Assembly: GCA_020344295.1 (NCBI GenBank)
Contig: CP070819.1
Span: forward strand, 900,353-913,078
DNA: 12,726 nucleotides
From: Dehalococcoidia bacterium
GTDB lineage: Bacteria; Chloroflexota; Dehalococcoidia; SZUA-161
Direction: 5' to 3'
Shown piece by piece: positions 1 to 6,249 of this stretch. Numbering within the stretch: the stretch's first letter is position 1; every line of letters starts with the position of its first letter. A program made the position numbers and the translations under genes. Under the pieces are notes generated by a model. That model saw nothing but the letters and a program-made list of their open reading frames with translations. It searched no databases and was not told where the DNA came from.

Positions 1-791
1 AGGTTGAGCATGGGCTGTGCCGATCTCTTCTCTATCCAGAAGAATAACGCCCCGAACACAACGGCACACGACAGAAGGGTGAGGGGCACAGTAGACGTCC
101 AGCCCCAGTCCTCACCCCTGTTGGCATATAGAAGCAGCGTTGACAGAAAGATAAAAGCGGTCAGTGCCCCGGCGAAGTCGAGGCGCTGTCCCGGATGCGT
201 ATCGCCGCGGGGTATTATTCGGACTCCCCAGAGCAAAGCGGCGATACCAATGGGGACATTTATGAAAAAGACATAGCGCCAGCTTGAATATTCGGCAATA
301 ATACCGCCGAGAGTAGGGCCGAGACTTAAGCCTACAGCGATGCTGATGGCGTAGATGCCCATGGCCTTGCCCCGTTCCTCGGGGGGGAAGGCTGCTGTTA
401 CTATAGATATTCCTACGGCCATGGTCATACTGGCGGCGAGCCCCTGTATCGCCCTGAATGCGATGAGCATCCATATGCTCTGAGAGGAACCGCAGAGAAC
501 GGAGGCCACGGTGAAGGCGGCCAGACCGTAGAGGAATATTCTCTTGTAGCCGATCATATCTCCCAGCCGCCCGTACAGCAGGATAAGGCAGCTGATGGTT
601 AACAGGTAGACAGTAGGCACCCATTGAGCTAAAGCGATGTCGGTTTGAAAGTACCTTGTGATATCGGGAAGGACCGTGTTTACTATGCTGCCGTCAAGCG
701 GCCCCATAAAACTTCCCAGCATTACCGCCGACAGAATAAGCCACTTGGTTTCGATCCGCTTTCTCGCTGGCATTGCGTCAGTTTCCGACAT
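1..791 (-). CDS. DHA2-type MFS drug/proton antiporter, 3' end outside window
   Basis: Inner-membrane proton-coupled efflux pump of the major facilitator superfamily, 14-helix DHA2 (EmrB/QacA) type. About 263 residues are visible and the frame is open to the left edge, so the C-terminal half is missing. Seen: the helix-1 motif LDGSIVNTVLP (residues 32-42), motif A GRLGDMIGYKR (74-84) between helices 2 and 3, and motif C ending GLSLGPTLGG (154-163), typical of antiporters. The ATG at 791 has a GGAGGA Shine-Dalgarno five bases upstream. It lies 12 bases after the stop of the MarR gene on the same strand, so the two are almost certainly one operon in which the pump is repressed until a ligand binds MarR. 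The substrate cannot be told from sequence. Confidence 0.93.
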   Translation of the reverse strand, partial: MSETDAMPARKRIETKWLILSAVMLGSFMGPLDGSIVNTVLPDITRYFQTDIALAQWVPTVYLLTISCLILLYGRLGDMIGYKRIFLYGLAAFTVASVLCGSSQSIWMLIAFRAIQGLAASMTMAVGISIVTAAFPPEERGKAMGIYAISIAVGLSLGPTLGGIIAEYSSWRYVFFINVPIGIAALLWGVRIIPRGDTHPGQRLDFAGALTAFIFLSTLLLYANRGEDWGWTSTVPLTLLSCAVVFGALFFWIEKRSAQPMLN

Positions 792-803
792 ATCTTCCTC
801 CGG

Positions 804-1268
804 CTATCCAGAATTCCTACGTTCCTTTTGCTTTTCCAGGGCTGTAGCAGCGACGTCCGACATTTGCTGCAATAGAGCCAGCGTCTGTCTTCTTTCCTCA
901 TCGCTGAGTCCTTCGGCCAGTGTGTCTGTCCAGTAGGCCAGTACCGAGAATAAATGTGCTTCTATATTTCTCGCCTTGTCCGTCAGGTAAACAAGGTTGA
1001 CCCTGCGGTCAACGCGATCTCTCTCCCGCCTCACATATCCGGCCAGCTCAAGCTTCAGGAGGGCATGTGCCACGGCGCCCTTGTCCATGTGGAGAATTCG
1101 AGCAAGTTCCCCCTGGCTGATTCCGTCACGGTGAAACAGTGCGGCGAGAAAGCTTTGCTGGCCTTTACCTATCCGGAGCGATTCGAGTTCACTTGCAATA
1201 TAGATCTGTCCTATCCGGTGCAGTACCGAGATCCAGCGACCGATCGACTCTCTGCCTGAACTCGCCAT
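804..1268 (-). CDS. MarR-family transcriptional regulator
   Basis: Predicted dimeric winged-helix repressor of 154 aa, a normal length for MarR. The DNA-binding core spans about residues 35-100: helix-turn-helix ISQGELARILHMDKGAVAHALLKLE, then the wing with the family signature DRVDRRVNLVYLT. The C-terminal helices form the dimer interface. It is the first gene of a two-gene operon with the DHA2 efflux pump, a standard MarR arrangement. The promoter just upstream has a perfect dyad over its -35 box, which suggests that it represses itself and the pump. The ATG at 1268 follows an AGGA Shine-Dalgarno. The ligand is unknown; phenolic or other amphipathic compounds are usual for the family. Confidence 0.93.
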   Translation of the reverse strand: MASSGRESIGRWISVLHRIGQIYIASELESLRIGKGQQSFLAALFHRDGISQGELARILHMDKGAVAHALLKLELAGYVRRERDRVDRRVNLVYLTDKARNIEAHLFSVLAYWTDTLAEGLSDEERRQTLALLQQMSDVAATALEKQKERRNSG

Positions 1269-1309
1269 TATTTCCTGTTTATTTACTGATAATCCCTGTA
1301 TATATTAAT

Positions 1310-1338
1310 ATCATATTGTTAATTAGTTGCATAGGCAA
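1310..1338 (-). promoter_or_regulatory. sigma70-type promoter of the marR-efflux operon
   Basis: On the minus strand, -35 TTGCCT (1333-1338) and -10 TATGAT (1310-1315) are separated by exactly 17 bases. The predicted transcript start is near 1303, about 35 bases before the marR ATG. Confidence 0.65.
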
Positions 1339-1340
1339 CT
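1325..1340. promoter_or_regulatory. perfect dyad, likely MarR operator
   Basis: AGTTGC-ATAG-GCAACT is a perfect 6-4-6 inverted repeat that covers the -35 box of the marR promoter. Size and position suit a MarR dimer blocking RNA polymerase. The identity of the binding protein is inferred from proximity. Confidence 0.65.
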
Positions 1341-1442
1341 TTCTTCCAGGTTGAAAGGATGTTTGTGGGGCTGGCCATAGAATTACAAGGGCCGAGCCAC
1401 GTCCTATATCATGGGAGTGAGACAAAAGTTACATACAACCAT

Positions 1443-1471
1443 TTCTTATCCTGTCTAAAATGCTTTAAAAT
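1443..1471 (+). promoter_or_regulatory. possible promoter for the FmdB-type gene
   Basis: TTCTTA (1443-1448) and TAAAAT (1466-1471) are 17 bases apart, about 34 bases before the start codon. The -35 is weak. An imperfect GC-rich inverted repeat (1365-1376 with 1389-1400) lies between this site and the divergent marR promoter. Confidence 0.35.
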
Positions 1472-1504
1472 GAATCTAGAGGAATATGAGGAGGCTGAGG
1501 AGTA

Positions 1505-1684
1505 ATGCCTATATATCAGTACAAGTGTGAGAAGTGTGGGTATGAATTCGACCTCCGACGAAGTTTATCTGAGGACGACAGCGAGATAACCTGTCCTCAA
1601 TGCGGAGATCTACATCCTCGGCGCGTTTTCTCAACATTCAGCACATCATCGTCCGGTGGCTGTGCTCCGGTAGGAGGCGGTTGA
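1505..1684 (+). CDS. FmdB-family zinc ribbon protein
   Basis: Small protein of 59 aa. It opens with the family hallmark MPIYQYKCEKCGYEFD and has two CxxC pairs (CEKC at residues 8-11, CPQC at about 31-34) that should bind one zinc. The C-terminus is a flexible Ser/Gly-rich tail ending in GGCAPVGGG, as in many FmdB-type proteins. The family was named for a putative regulator next to formamidase and amidase genes, but its molecular role is unsettled. The ATG at 1505 follows a GAGGAG Shine-Dalgarno. Two tandem hairpins follow the stop, then the first CCG-motif protein on the same strand 66 bases later; the two may be co-transcribed. Confidence 0.88.
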   Translation: MPIYQYKCEKCGYEFDLRRSLSEDDSEITCPQCGDLHPRRVFSTFSTSSSGGCAPVGGG

Positions 1685-1686
1685 GG

Positions 1687-1717
1687 CCCGAGATTCGGGT
1701 GAGATAGGCTATCTCAC
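1687..1717 (+). promoter_or_regulatory. tandem perfect hairpins between the FmdB-type and CCG-motif genes
   Basis: Directly after the stop codon, CCCGA-GAT-TCGGG (1687-1699) is followed by GTGAGATA-GGC-TATCTCAC (1699-1717). They share one base. Neither has a U-tract, so this is more likely an mRNA-stability or processing element, or a double operator, than an intrinsic terminator. Confidence 0.5.
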
Positions 1718-1750
1718 ATTCAACTGTAGCGAGTAGGAGGCGGATGTGTT

Positions 1751-2074
1751 ATGGATTACGTTCATCAGGAACTGGGTCTGGAGATACAGTCCATAAGTGG
1801 CACGTATACTCCGCTCAAAGAATTGAGGCTGGAGCATAACGGCGGAGATATCCTCAGCGTGATCGGGTCCTCTGTAGTTGACACCGCTTGTTGTGGCTCG
1901 GGAAGCTTTCTGTATGCCACAGTTCCGGGTTATATTGTGGCATGGAAAGAGCGCACAAACGAGTCTGGCCTCGCGGTTTCGCAGGTAGAGCCTGTAAGGG
2001 ATGAAGCAACCAAGCGTGAGATATCGAAAGCTCTCCGTGAAACCGAGAACATCTACAACGTTAATTTCTTGTAG
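1751..2074 (+). CDS. uncharacterised CCG-motif small protein (paralogue 1)
   Basis: I do not recognise a named family. The 107-aa protein is soluble, has no signal peptide or membrane segment, and carries a vicinal cysteine motif VDTACCGSGSF (about residues 43-53). The core YATVPGYIVAWK and the block VSQVEPVRDEATKR follow. A second copy at 8445-8780 aligns without gaps over about 104 positions at roughly 48% identity. It keeps CCG, VPGY-V-WK and VEP-DEA-KR, which shows that this is a real, constrained family. The adjacent cysteines could bind a metal or form a redox pair; this is inference. AGGAGG lies ten bases before the ATG. The FmdB-type gene is upstream on the same strand. Confidence 0.8.
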   Translation: MDYVHQELGLEIQSISGTYTPLKELRLEHNGGDILSVIGSSVVDTACCGSGSFLYATVPGYIVAWKERTNESGLAVSQVEPVRDEATKREISKALRETENIYNVNFL

Positions 2075-2145
2075 TTCCGCTCCTACTGGAAGGTTATTTT
2101 CCTCAACACTGTTAGCTGAAAGCTGACGACTCGTTTACAGCGAGA

Positions 2146-2646
2146 CTAACCGGAATACTGCTTCATAGTGTCTCTGGCGAAAACACGCGCCCGTTCCAGC
2201 CTCGCGGCATCGGGTTGTCCCAGGGTCTCCGAACGCTGCTCGGCCCAGGCGACCATCTGGGGATCGTCGCTCTTTTTCAACATTTCTGCGACTTGCTCCG
2301 ACAGTTCTCCCTGGCAGTGAAACGTATCGATTACGTTACCGCCGACCGCGGCTGCCCGGCAGTTACCCAGCCATTCTTGAATAAGCTCGCTGTCCTCATG
2401 CGAAGCATGTGTTATGAAGAGGACTATGTCCTTTCCAGCGGCATGATTCTCCAGGAAAACCTTGGCTGCATGGGCAGGCCCGAATGCATGCATGGGGAAA
2501 CCCACGAAATAGAGATCATGACCCTCGAGTCCATCAAGCTCTTTCAGCGCTTTAATCTCCTTATCAGCCTGGATCTCCCTGTAGATGGCCTCAGCAACCT
2601 TCTTGGTATTCCCTGTCTGCGACATGTAAGCAACTAGGATCTTCAC
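2146..2646 (-). CDS. flavodoxin-like FMN protein
   Basis: Short-chain flavodoxin fold of 166 aa, a normal length, expected in the cytoplasm as a one- or two-electron carrier. The N-terminal beta strand MKILVAYMSQTGNT ends in the FMN-phosphate loop SQTGNT (residues 9-14). The second flavin loop is around FVGFPMHAFGPA (about 48-59), and THASHEDSE lies near the isoalloxazine site. The start is GTG at 2646, with GAGGAGG upstream at good spacing; the next in-frame ATG would delete the flavin loop. It has its own strong promoter and is divergent from the thioesterase gene. The partner enzyme is unknown; the flavoprotein and iron-sulfur protein in this window are candidates only by proximity. Confidence 0.9.
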   Translation of the reverse strand: MKILVAYMSQTGNTKKVAEAIYREIQADKEIKALKELDGLEGHDLYFVGFPMHAFGPAHAAKVFLENHAAGKDIVLFITHASHEDSELIQEWLGNCRAAAVGGNVIDTFHCQGELSEQVAEMLKKSDDPQMVAWAEQRSETLGQPDAARLERARVFARDTMKQYSG

Positions 2647-2660
2647 AACAGTGCCTCCTC

Positions 2661-2682
2661 AAAACGTTTTTTGAAGCGCTTC
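2661..2682. promoter_or_regulatory. two adjacent perfect palindromes at the flavodoxin transcript start
   Basis: AAAACGTTTT (2661-2670) and GAAGCGCTTC (2673-2682) are perfect 10-bp palindromes two bases apart. The second overlaps the predicted +1 of the flavodoxin promoter, a classic repressor position. The regulator is unknown. Confidence 0.45.
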
Positions 2683-2686
2683 TCAA

Positions 2687-2716
2687 ATCATACTTGCGCG
2701 GCAGGAGCAGTGTCAA
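2687..2716 (-). promoter_or_regulatory. flavodoxin promoter
   Basis: Minus strand: consensus -35 TTGACA (2711-2716), 18-base spacer, -10 TATGAT (2687-2692). Predicted start near 2680. Confidence 0.7.
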
Positions 2717-2730
2717 TGGACTTCTACGGC

Positions 2731-2759
2731 TTGTTGCCCCTACGTGTTAAGGCTATAAT
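2731..2759 (+). promoter_or_regulatory. thioesterase promoter
   Basis: TTGTTG (2731-2736), 17-base spacer, perfect -10 TATAAT (2754-2759). ATAATTGT occurs at 2755-2762 and again at 2778-2785, a direct repeat across the start region that could be a regulator site. Confidence 0.65.
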
Positions 2760-2808
2760 TGTCTCTATCTTAAAACCATAATTGTAGGAATAAGCGAGGA
2801 GACAGTGT

Positions 2809-3276
2809 ATGTGTCCAATGAGCGAAAGGGACGAACAACTATCGAAGGCAATGGGGCTGCGTGGCCACTATCCGCCCTTCGTGCAACTCCTGGGCGTCAC
2901 GTTCGAGCCCCTAGATGGTGATGATATCTGCATTAAACTGACTATGCGGGACGAACTATCGCTGAATCTGGACGGTGGGGCTCTCCACGGCGGCGTTATC
3001 TCGGCTCTGATGGATATCATCGGGGGTACTGTCGTCGCCTGGGGACTGAGAAAGGAAATCGAGGGACAACCGCTGGAAGAACAGGCAAAGAGAATGAATA
3101 GAGTCAATACGATCGATCTGCGGATCGATTACCTTCGGCCAGGCAAAGGTAAAGTATTTACGGCAACGGGTTCGGTTCTGCGCAGCGGCAGGAAAGTAGC
3201 CGTTTCGCGAATGGAGTTGCATAACGAAAAGCAGCTACTTATTGCGGTAGGCATGGGAACATATACCGTTGGCTGA
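2809..3276 (+). CDS. PaaI-like hotdog-fold acyl-CoA thioesterase
   Basis: Predicted cytoplasmic thioesterase of the hotdog superfamily, 155 aa, hydrolysing an acyl- or aryl-CoA to free acid and CoA. The signature GGALHGGVISALMDIIGG (about residues 56-73) holds the HGG loop (60-62) and the Asp (69) on the long central helix expected to activate water. The following TIDLRIDYLRPGKGKVFTATGSVLRSGRKVAVSRMEL strands complete the fold. Usual role: clearing stalled CoA thioesters, for example in aromatic degradation. The ATG at 2809 has AGGAG eight bases upstream; an ATG at 2818 is possible but worse placed. It is transcribed divergently from the flavodoxin gene, and its stop lies only 13 bases from the convergent DUF302 stop. 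Substrate unknown. Confidence 0.88.
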   Translation: MCPMSERDEQLSKAMGLRGHYPPFVQLLGVTFEPLDGDDICIKLTMRDELSLNLDGGALHGGVISALMDIIGGTVVAWGLRKEIEGQPLEEQAKRMNRVNTIDLRIDYLRPGKGKVFTATGSVLRSGRKVAVSRMELHNEKQLLIAVGMGTYTVG

Positions 3277-3289
3277 TCCGACATCGAAA

Positions 3290-3676
3290 TCAGAGGTTCT
3301 CGATTACTTTCTCCAGCTTGGCACGTACCTCCCTAGCTACAGAACGCAGCTTTGGATTTGCCACCGCGGACATGGACTCCAAAGGGTCTATCGCGGCCAC
3401 CTCTATCTTTCCGTCCGAGGTCTCCTGCACTATGACATTGCACGGCATCATTAGTCCGATCTTGTCCTCTGTCTGGAGCGCCTCATAGGCAAATGGCGGA
3501 TTACATGCCCCCAGGATTCTGTATTTCCTGAAATCGACATTCAGTTTCGCCTTCATGGTTTCACGTACATCGATCTCGGTGAGGATGCCAAATCCTCCTT
3601 TTTTCAATTCCTCGGTCACTCTGTCAATGGCCTGGTCGAAGGAAGCATCCAGGGTTTTACTGAAGTAGTAGCTCAT
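3290..3676 (-). CDS. DUF302-family protein
   Basis: Small soluble protein of 128 aa made almost entirely of a DUF302 domain. Seen: TEIDVRETMKAKLNVDFRKYRILGACNPPFAYEAL (about residues 33-67), then DKIGLMMPCNVIVQE (71-85) with the conserved Cys in PCNV, and the final helix with the VANPKL segment. The family is widespread, folds as an alpha/beta unit and has no settled function; proposals include binding small ligands or metals. A GGAGGAGG Shine-Dalgarno precedes the ATG. The promoter is shared divergently with the HEAT-repeat gene region. No terminator separates it from the convergent thioesterase gene. Confidence 0.92.
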   Translation of the reverse strand: MSYYFSKTLDASFDQAIDRVTEELKKGGFGILTEIDVRETMKAKLNVDFRKYRILGACNPPFAYEALQTEDKIGLMMPCNVIVQETSDGKIEVAAIDPLESMSAVANPKLRSVAREVRAKLEKVIENL

Positions 3677-3730
3677 ATCACCTCCTCCATTTACTAGGGA
3701 ATGGTATTCTCGGTATTGACTTGCTGTGGT

Positions 3731-3759
3731 AGTATACTAACCTTAAGCTTCTGGAGCAA
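3731..3759 (-). promoter_or_regulatory. DUF302 promoter with palindromic -10
   Basis: Minus strand: TTGCTC (3754-3759), 17-base spacer, TATACT (3731-3736). The -10 lies in the perfect palindrome TAGTATACTA (3730-3739), so the same bases also offer a TATACT -10 towards the HEAT gene, though with no good -35 there. Confidence 0.5.
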
Positions 3760-3837
3760 GCCGCGTAATGGGACAGCTTGGCTGCAGACGTGTGCCTGTT
3801 AGGCGTCGCCGGAACAATGTTGTCGGGAGGTGTAGAG

Positions 3838-4545
3838 ATGGGAATGGAATCGGATATGGACCTTGATCTGGATACCGTAGAGCACCTCATACAACGTTTG
3901 AAAGACACAAAAGCGCATGAGCGTGAGAACGCAGCTATTGATCTTGGATTATCACGTGATTCCAGAGCAGTGGAACCACTTATTCAGACATTACAGCATG
4001 ATATGGAGAGTACTGTCAGGGGAAACGCAGCCCGCGCTCTTGGAGAAATCGCTAGTCCGCGGGCGGTCGATGCCCTTATTAAGGCTTTAAGTGATCCGGA
4101 GGAATATGTTCAGGATCAGGCGATACACGCTCTGGGAGAAATTGGAGATGCCCGAGCAGCGGAAGCCCTCATGAGAATCATAAAGCAGGATAACCGGCAT
4201 CGATGGGCGGCAACACATTCGCTGGGACAGATAGGCGACAGGGGAGCAGTAGCTCCACTCATCGATGCCTTAGGGGACGCAGACTTTCGTGACCGGCATG
4301 GACATGATCTTCGCTGGAGGGCCGCGGAGGCCCTGGGACTGATCAGGGACGAAAGGTCGGCGAAACCACTTATAAAGGCTTTAGGGGATAAGGACTGGCG
4401 TCTCCGGGAAGCGGCGGCTACGGGTCTCGGCGAGATGAAATATAAGGGAGCGATGAAATCACTCACCGAGGCTCTGCAGGATGAAAATCAGGCTGTTCGT
4501 GACGCTGCGAAGAAGGCTCTGGAGAGAATTGAGCTGGCAAGATAA
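3838..4545 (+). CDS. HEAT-repeat (PBS-lyase HEAT-like) protein
   Basis: Protein of 235 aa built from about seven HEAT-like repeats of roughly 31 residues. Each has the core V(E/D)PLI-AL-D----VR--AA-ALGEIGD-RA, forming a short alpha-solenoid. An acidic N-terminal stretch (MGMESDMDLDLDT) precedes the first repeat. The fifth repeat is lengthened by a His/Asp-rich insertion (DFRDRHGHDLRW). Such proteins serve as protein-binding scaffolds; similarity to phycocyanobilin lyases does not imply lyase activity. The ATG at 3838 follows GGGAGG seven bases upstream. A TTG further upstream keeps the frame but lacks a Shine-Dalgarno and adds no repeat. The FAD oxidoreductase starts 98 bases downstream on the same strand and may be its partner (inference). 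Confidence 0.92.
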   Translation: MGMESDMDLDLDTVEHLIQRLKDTKAHERENAAIDLGLSRDSRAVEPLIQTLQHDMESTVRGNAARALGEIASPRAVDALIKALSDPEEYVQDQAIHALGEIGDARAAEALMRIIKQDNRHRWAATHSLGQIGDRGAVAPLIDALGDADFRDRHGHDLRWRAAEALGLIRDERSAKPLIKALGDKDWRLREAAATGLGEMKYKGAMKSLTEALQDENQAVRDAAKKALERIELAR

Positions 4546-4610
4546 TCCTCCTTATGTTCAAAAGTGAGATGAGCACACCCAATGATTTTCGGAATACGGT
4601 CGAATGGGTA

Positions 4611-4627
4611 GCAAGAGCATTTCTTGC
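4611..4627. promoter_or_regulatory. perfect inverted repeat before the FAD oxidoreductase
   Basis: GCAAGA-GCATT-TCTTGC, a 6-5-6 dyad ending just before the GGAGGAG Shine-Dalgarno. It could be an operator or a translational hairpin. Confidence 0.35.
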
Positions 4628-4643
4628 AGATGGAGGAGTGGAA

Positions 4644-6170
4644 ATGACTGACAGGTCAATCATCATTATTGGAGCAGGGCTTGCCGGCCTGTCTACCGGA
4701 TGCTATGCCCAGATGAATGGCTACCGCAGTCACATCTTCGAGCATCACAGCAAGCCAGGTGGTGTGGCCGCGGCCTGGACGCGCAAGGATTTCCTCATTG
4801 ATGGCGGCATTCACTTCCTCATGGGCCATAGACCTGGGCAGTCAATCTACGACCTGTACCGGGAATTGGGCACTGCCCTAGAAGGCTGTTGCACCGATAT
4901 GACAACGTTTGGTCGCCTCATTGATGAGGTCGGTGGGATGGACCTGCATGTCACCCATGATCTAGATCGCCTTGCAGACGACTTAAAGGCTATCGCTCCG
5001 GATGATACCAAGCTAATTGATGATTTGATAGCCACTGCTCGTGCGATGCAGGGTGCTACAGCGTCATGGTCGTCAGGGATGGCTAAGACGCCAGAGCTGA
5101 TGAATCCCCTGGACTACCTCAACATGTTCTGGGCAAATGTAAGAGAAGTCGGTATATGGAGGACCTACAAGGCTTTTTTGGGCAGTTATTCCCGACCTGT
5201 GGCTGACTACGTGCGCGATGTAAACAGCCCGCTATTACGACGGGTTCTGGTGAACCTGTTTCTGCCGGAGGTGCCGGTATGGTTCGTCCTGATGCTTCTT
5301 GCCCTTCTCGCGGACAGGCAAATTGGCCTGCTGGCGGAGGGATGCCCCGGCTTTGTGCGTCCCATTGAGGAGAGATACAAGGCCCTAGGCGGCGAGGTGA
5401 CCTACAGGGCTACAGTTGAGGTATTCCTTGTGGAGAAACACCGTGCTGTCGGTGTGCGTCTGGCGGATGGCACCGAGCATCTCGCCGATGTAGTGGTCTC
5501 TGCTGCCGATGGACGCAGTACGATCTTCGATATGCTGGGGGGACGCTACGTGGACAAGAAGATCCAGGAGCGGTATCGGAGCTGGCCGTTGATTCGCCCC
5601 TGGGTTATGGCAAGCTTCGGTGTAGCACGGGAATTCCCGGACGAACCGCACTTCAGCTTGATTATGCTGAAGGAGCCCATTCCTTTAGGCCATAAAGTGA
5701 TTAACGACCTATATCTTCGCGTTTTCAACTATAGTACGAAATTTGCCCCGCCCGGCAAGACGGTTATCCAGGCCAGCTTCGAGACGGAATGGGACTACTG
5801 GGAAAACCTGCAGAAGGACCGTCCGGCATACGATGCCGAGAAGCAGCGGGTAGCGGAGGAGGTCTTGGCCCGCCTGGAAGCACATCATCCCGGCCTATCA
5901 CCGCTGGTGGAAGTAAGCGACATAGCCACGCCGTATACCACCTGGAGGTACACTCTGAATCACAGGGGGGCCTATGAAGGATGGCTGCCAACGGCTAAGA
6001 ACATAACCACCTTTATTCCGAGAACGCTGCCCGGATTATCGAATTTCTATATGGCAGGTCAGTGGGTTATGCCGGGCGGCGGTGTCCCTCCATGCCTGTT
6101 CTCGGGCCGTCATGTTGTTCAGATCCTCTGCAAGGGTGATAAAAAGCAGTTCGTAACGTCTATAGCATAG
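4644..6170 (+). CDS. CrtI-type (phytoene desaturase-like) FAD-dependent oxidoreductase
   Basis: Flavoprotein of 508 aa in the phytoene desaturase/carotenoid isomerase/retinol saturase superfamily. The N-terminal dinucleotide fold IIIIGAGLAGLSTG (GxGxxG at residues 10-15) leads to acidic Glu32 for the FAD ribose. Next comes the GG motif KPGGVAAAW and then DGGIHFLMG, typical of CrtI. The C-terminal FAD motif is NFYMAGQWVMPGGGVPPCLFSGRHV (from about 467). A hydrophobic segment, VPVWFVLMLLALLA, suggests membrane or lipid contact. The substrate is unlikely to be proven carotenoid: no crtB or crtE is nearby. ATG 4644 is chosen because GGAGGAG lies five bases upstream and the Rossmann strand starts at once; an ATG at 4554 would add 30 unrelated residues. 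It follows the HEAT gene. Confidence 0.92.
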   Translation: MTDRSIIIIGAGLAGLSTGCYAQMNGYRSHIFEHHSKPGGVAAAWTRKDFLIDGGIHFLMGHRPGQSIYDLYRELGTALEGCCTDMTTFGRLIDEVGGMDLHVTHDLDRLADDLKAIAPDDTKLIDDLIATARAMQGATASWSSGMAKTPELMNPLDYLNMFWANVREVGIWRTYKAFLGSYSRPVADYVRDVNSPLLRRVLVNLFLPEVPVWFVLMLLALLADRQIGLLAEGCPGFVRPIEERYKALGGEVTYRATVEVFLVEKHRAVGVRLADGTEHLADVVVSAADGRSTIFDMLGGRYVDKKIQERYRSWPLIRPWVMASFGVAREFPDEPHFSLIMLKEPIPLGHKVINDLYLRVFNYSTKFAPPGKTVIQASFETEWDYWENLQKDRPAYDAEKQRVAEEVLARLEAHHPGLSPLVEVSDIATPYTTWRYTLNHRGAYEGWLPTAKNITTFIPRTLPGLSNFYMAGQWVMPGGGVPPCLFSGRHVVQILCKGDKKQFVTSIA

Positions 6171-6249
6171 ATCCACCAAAAAATAGGGTATTAATAGGTA
6201 TCTGACCTGACAGCGGACTGTTCACTTCTTAATCCTTACCAGTGACGCA

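Noticed and set aside
112..624. Long minus-strand frame in a different phase inside the MFS gene
   Set aside because: The phase starting at 791 encodes a complete MFS signature set; the other frame gives an Arg/Pro-rich sequence with no recognisable features.
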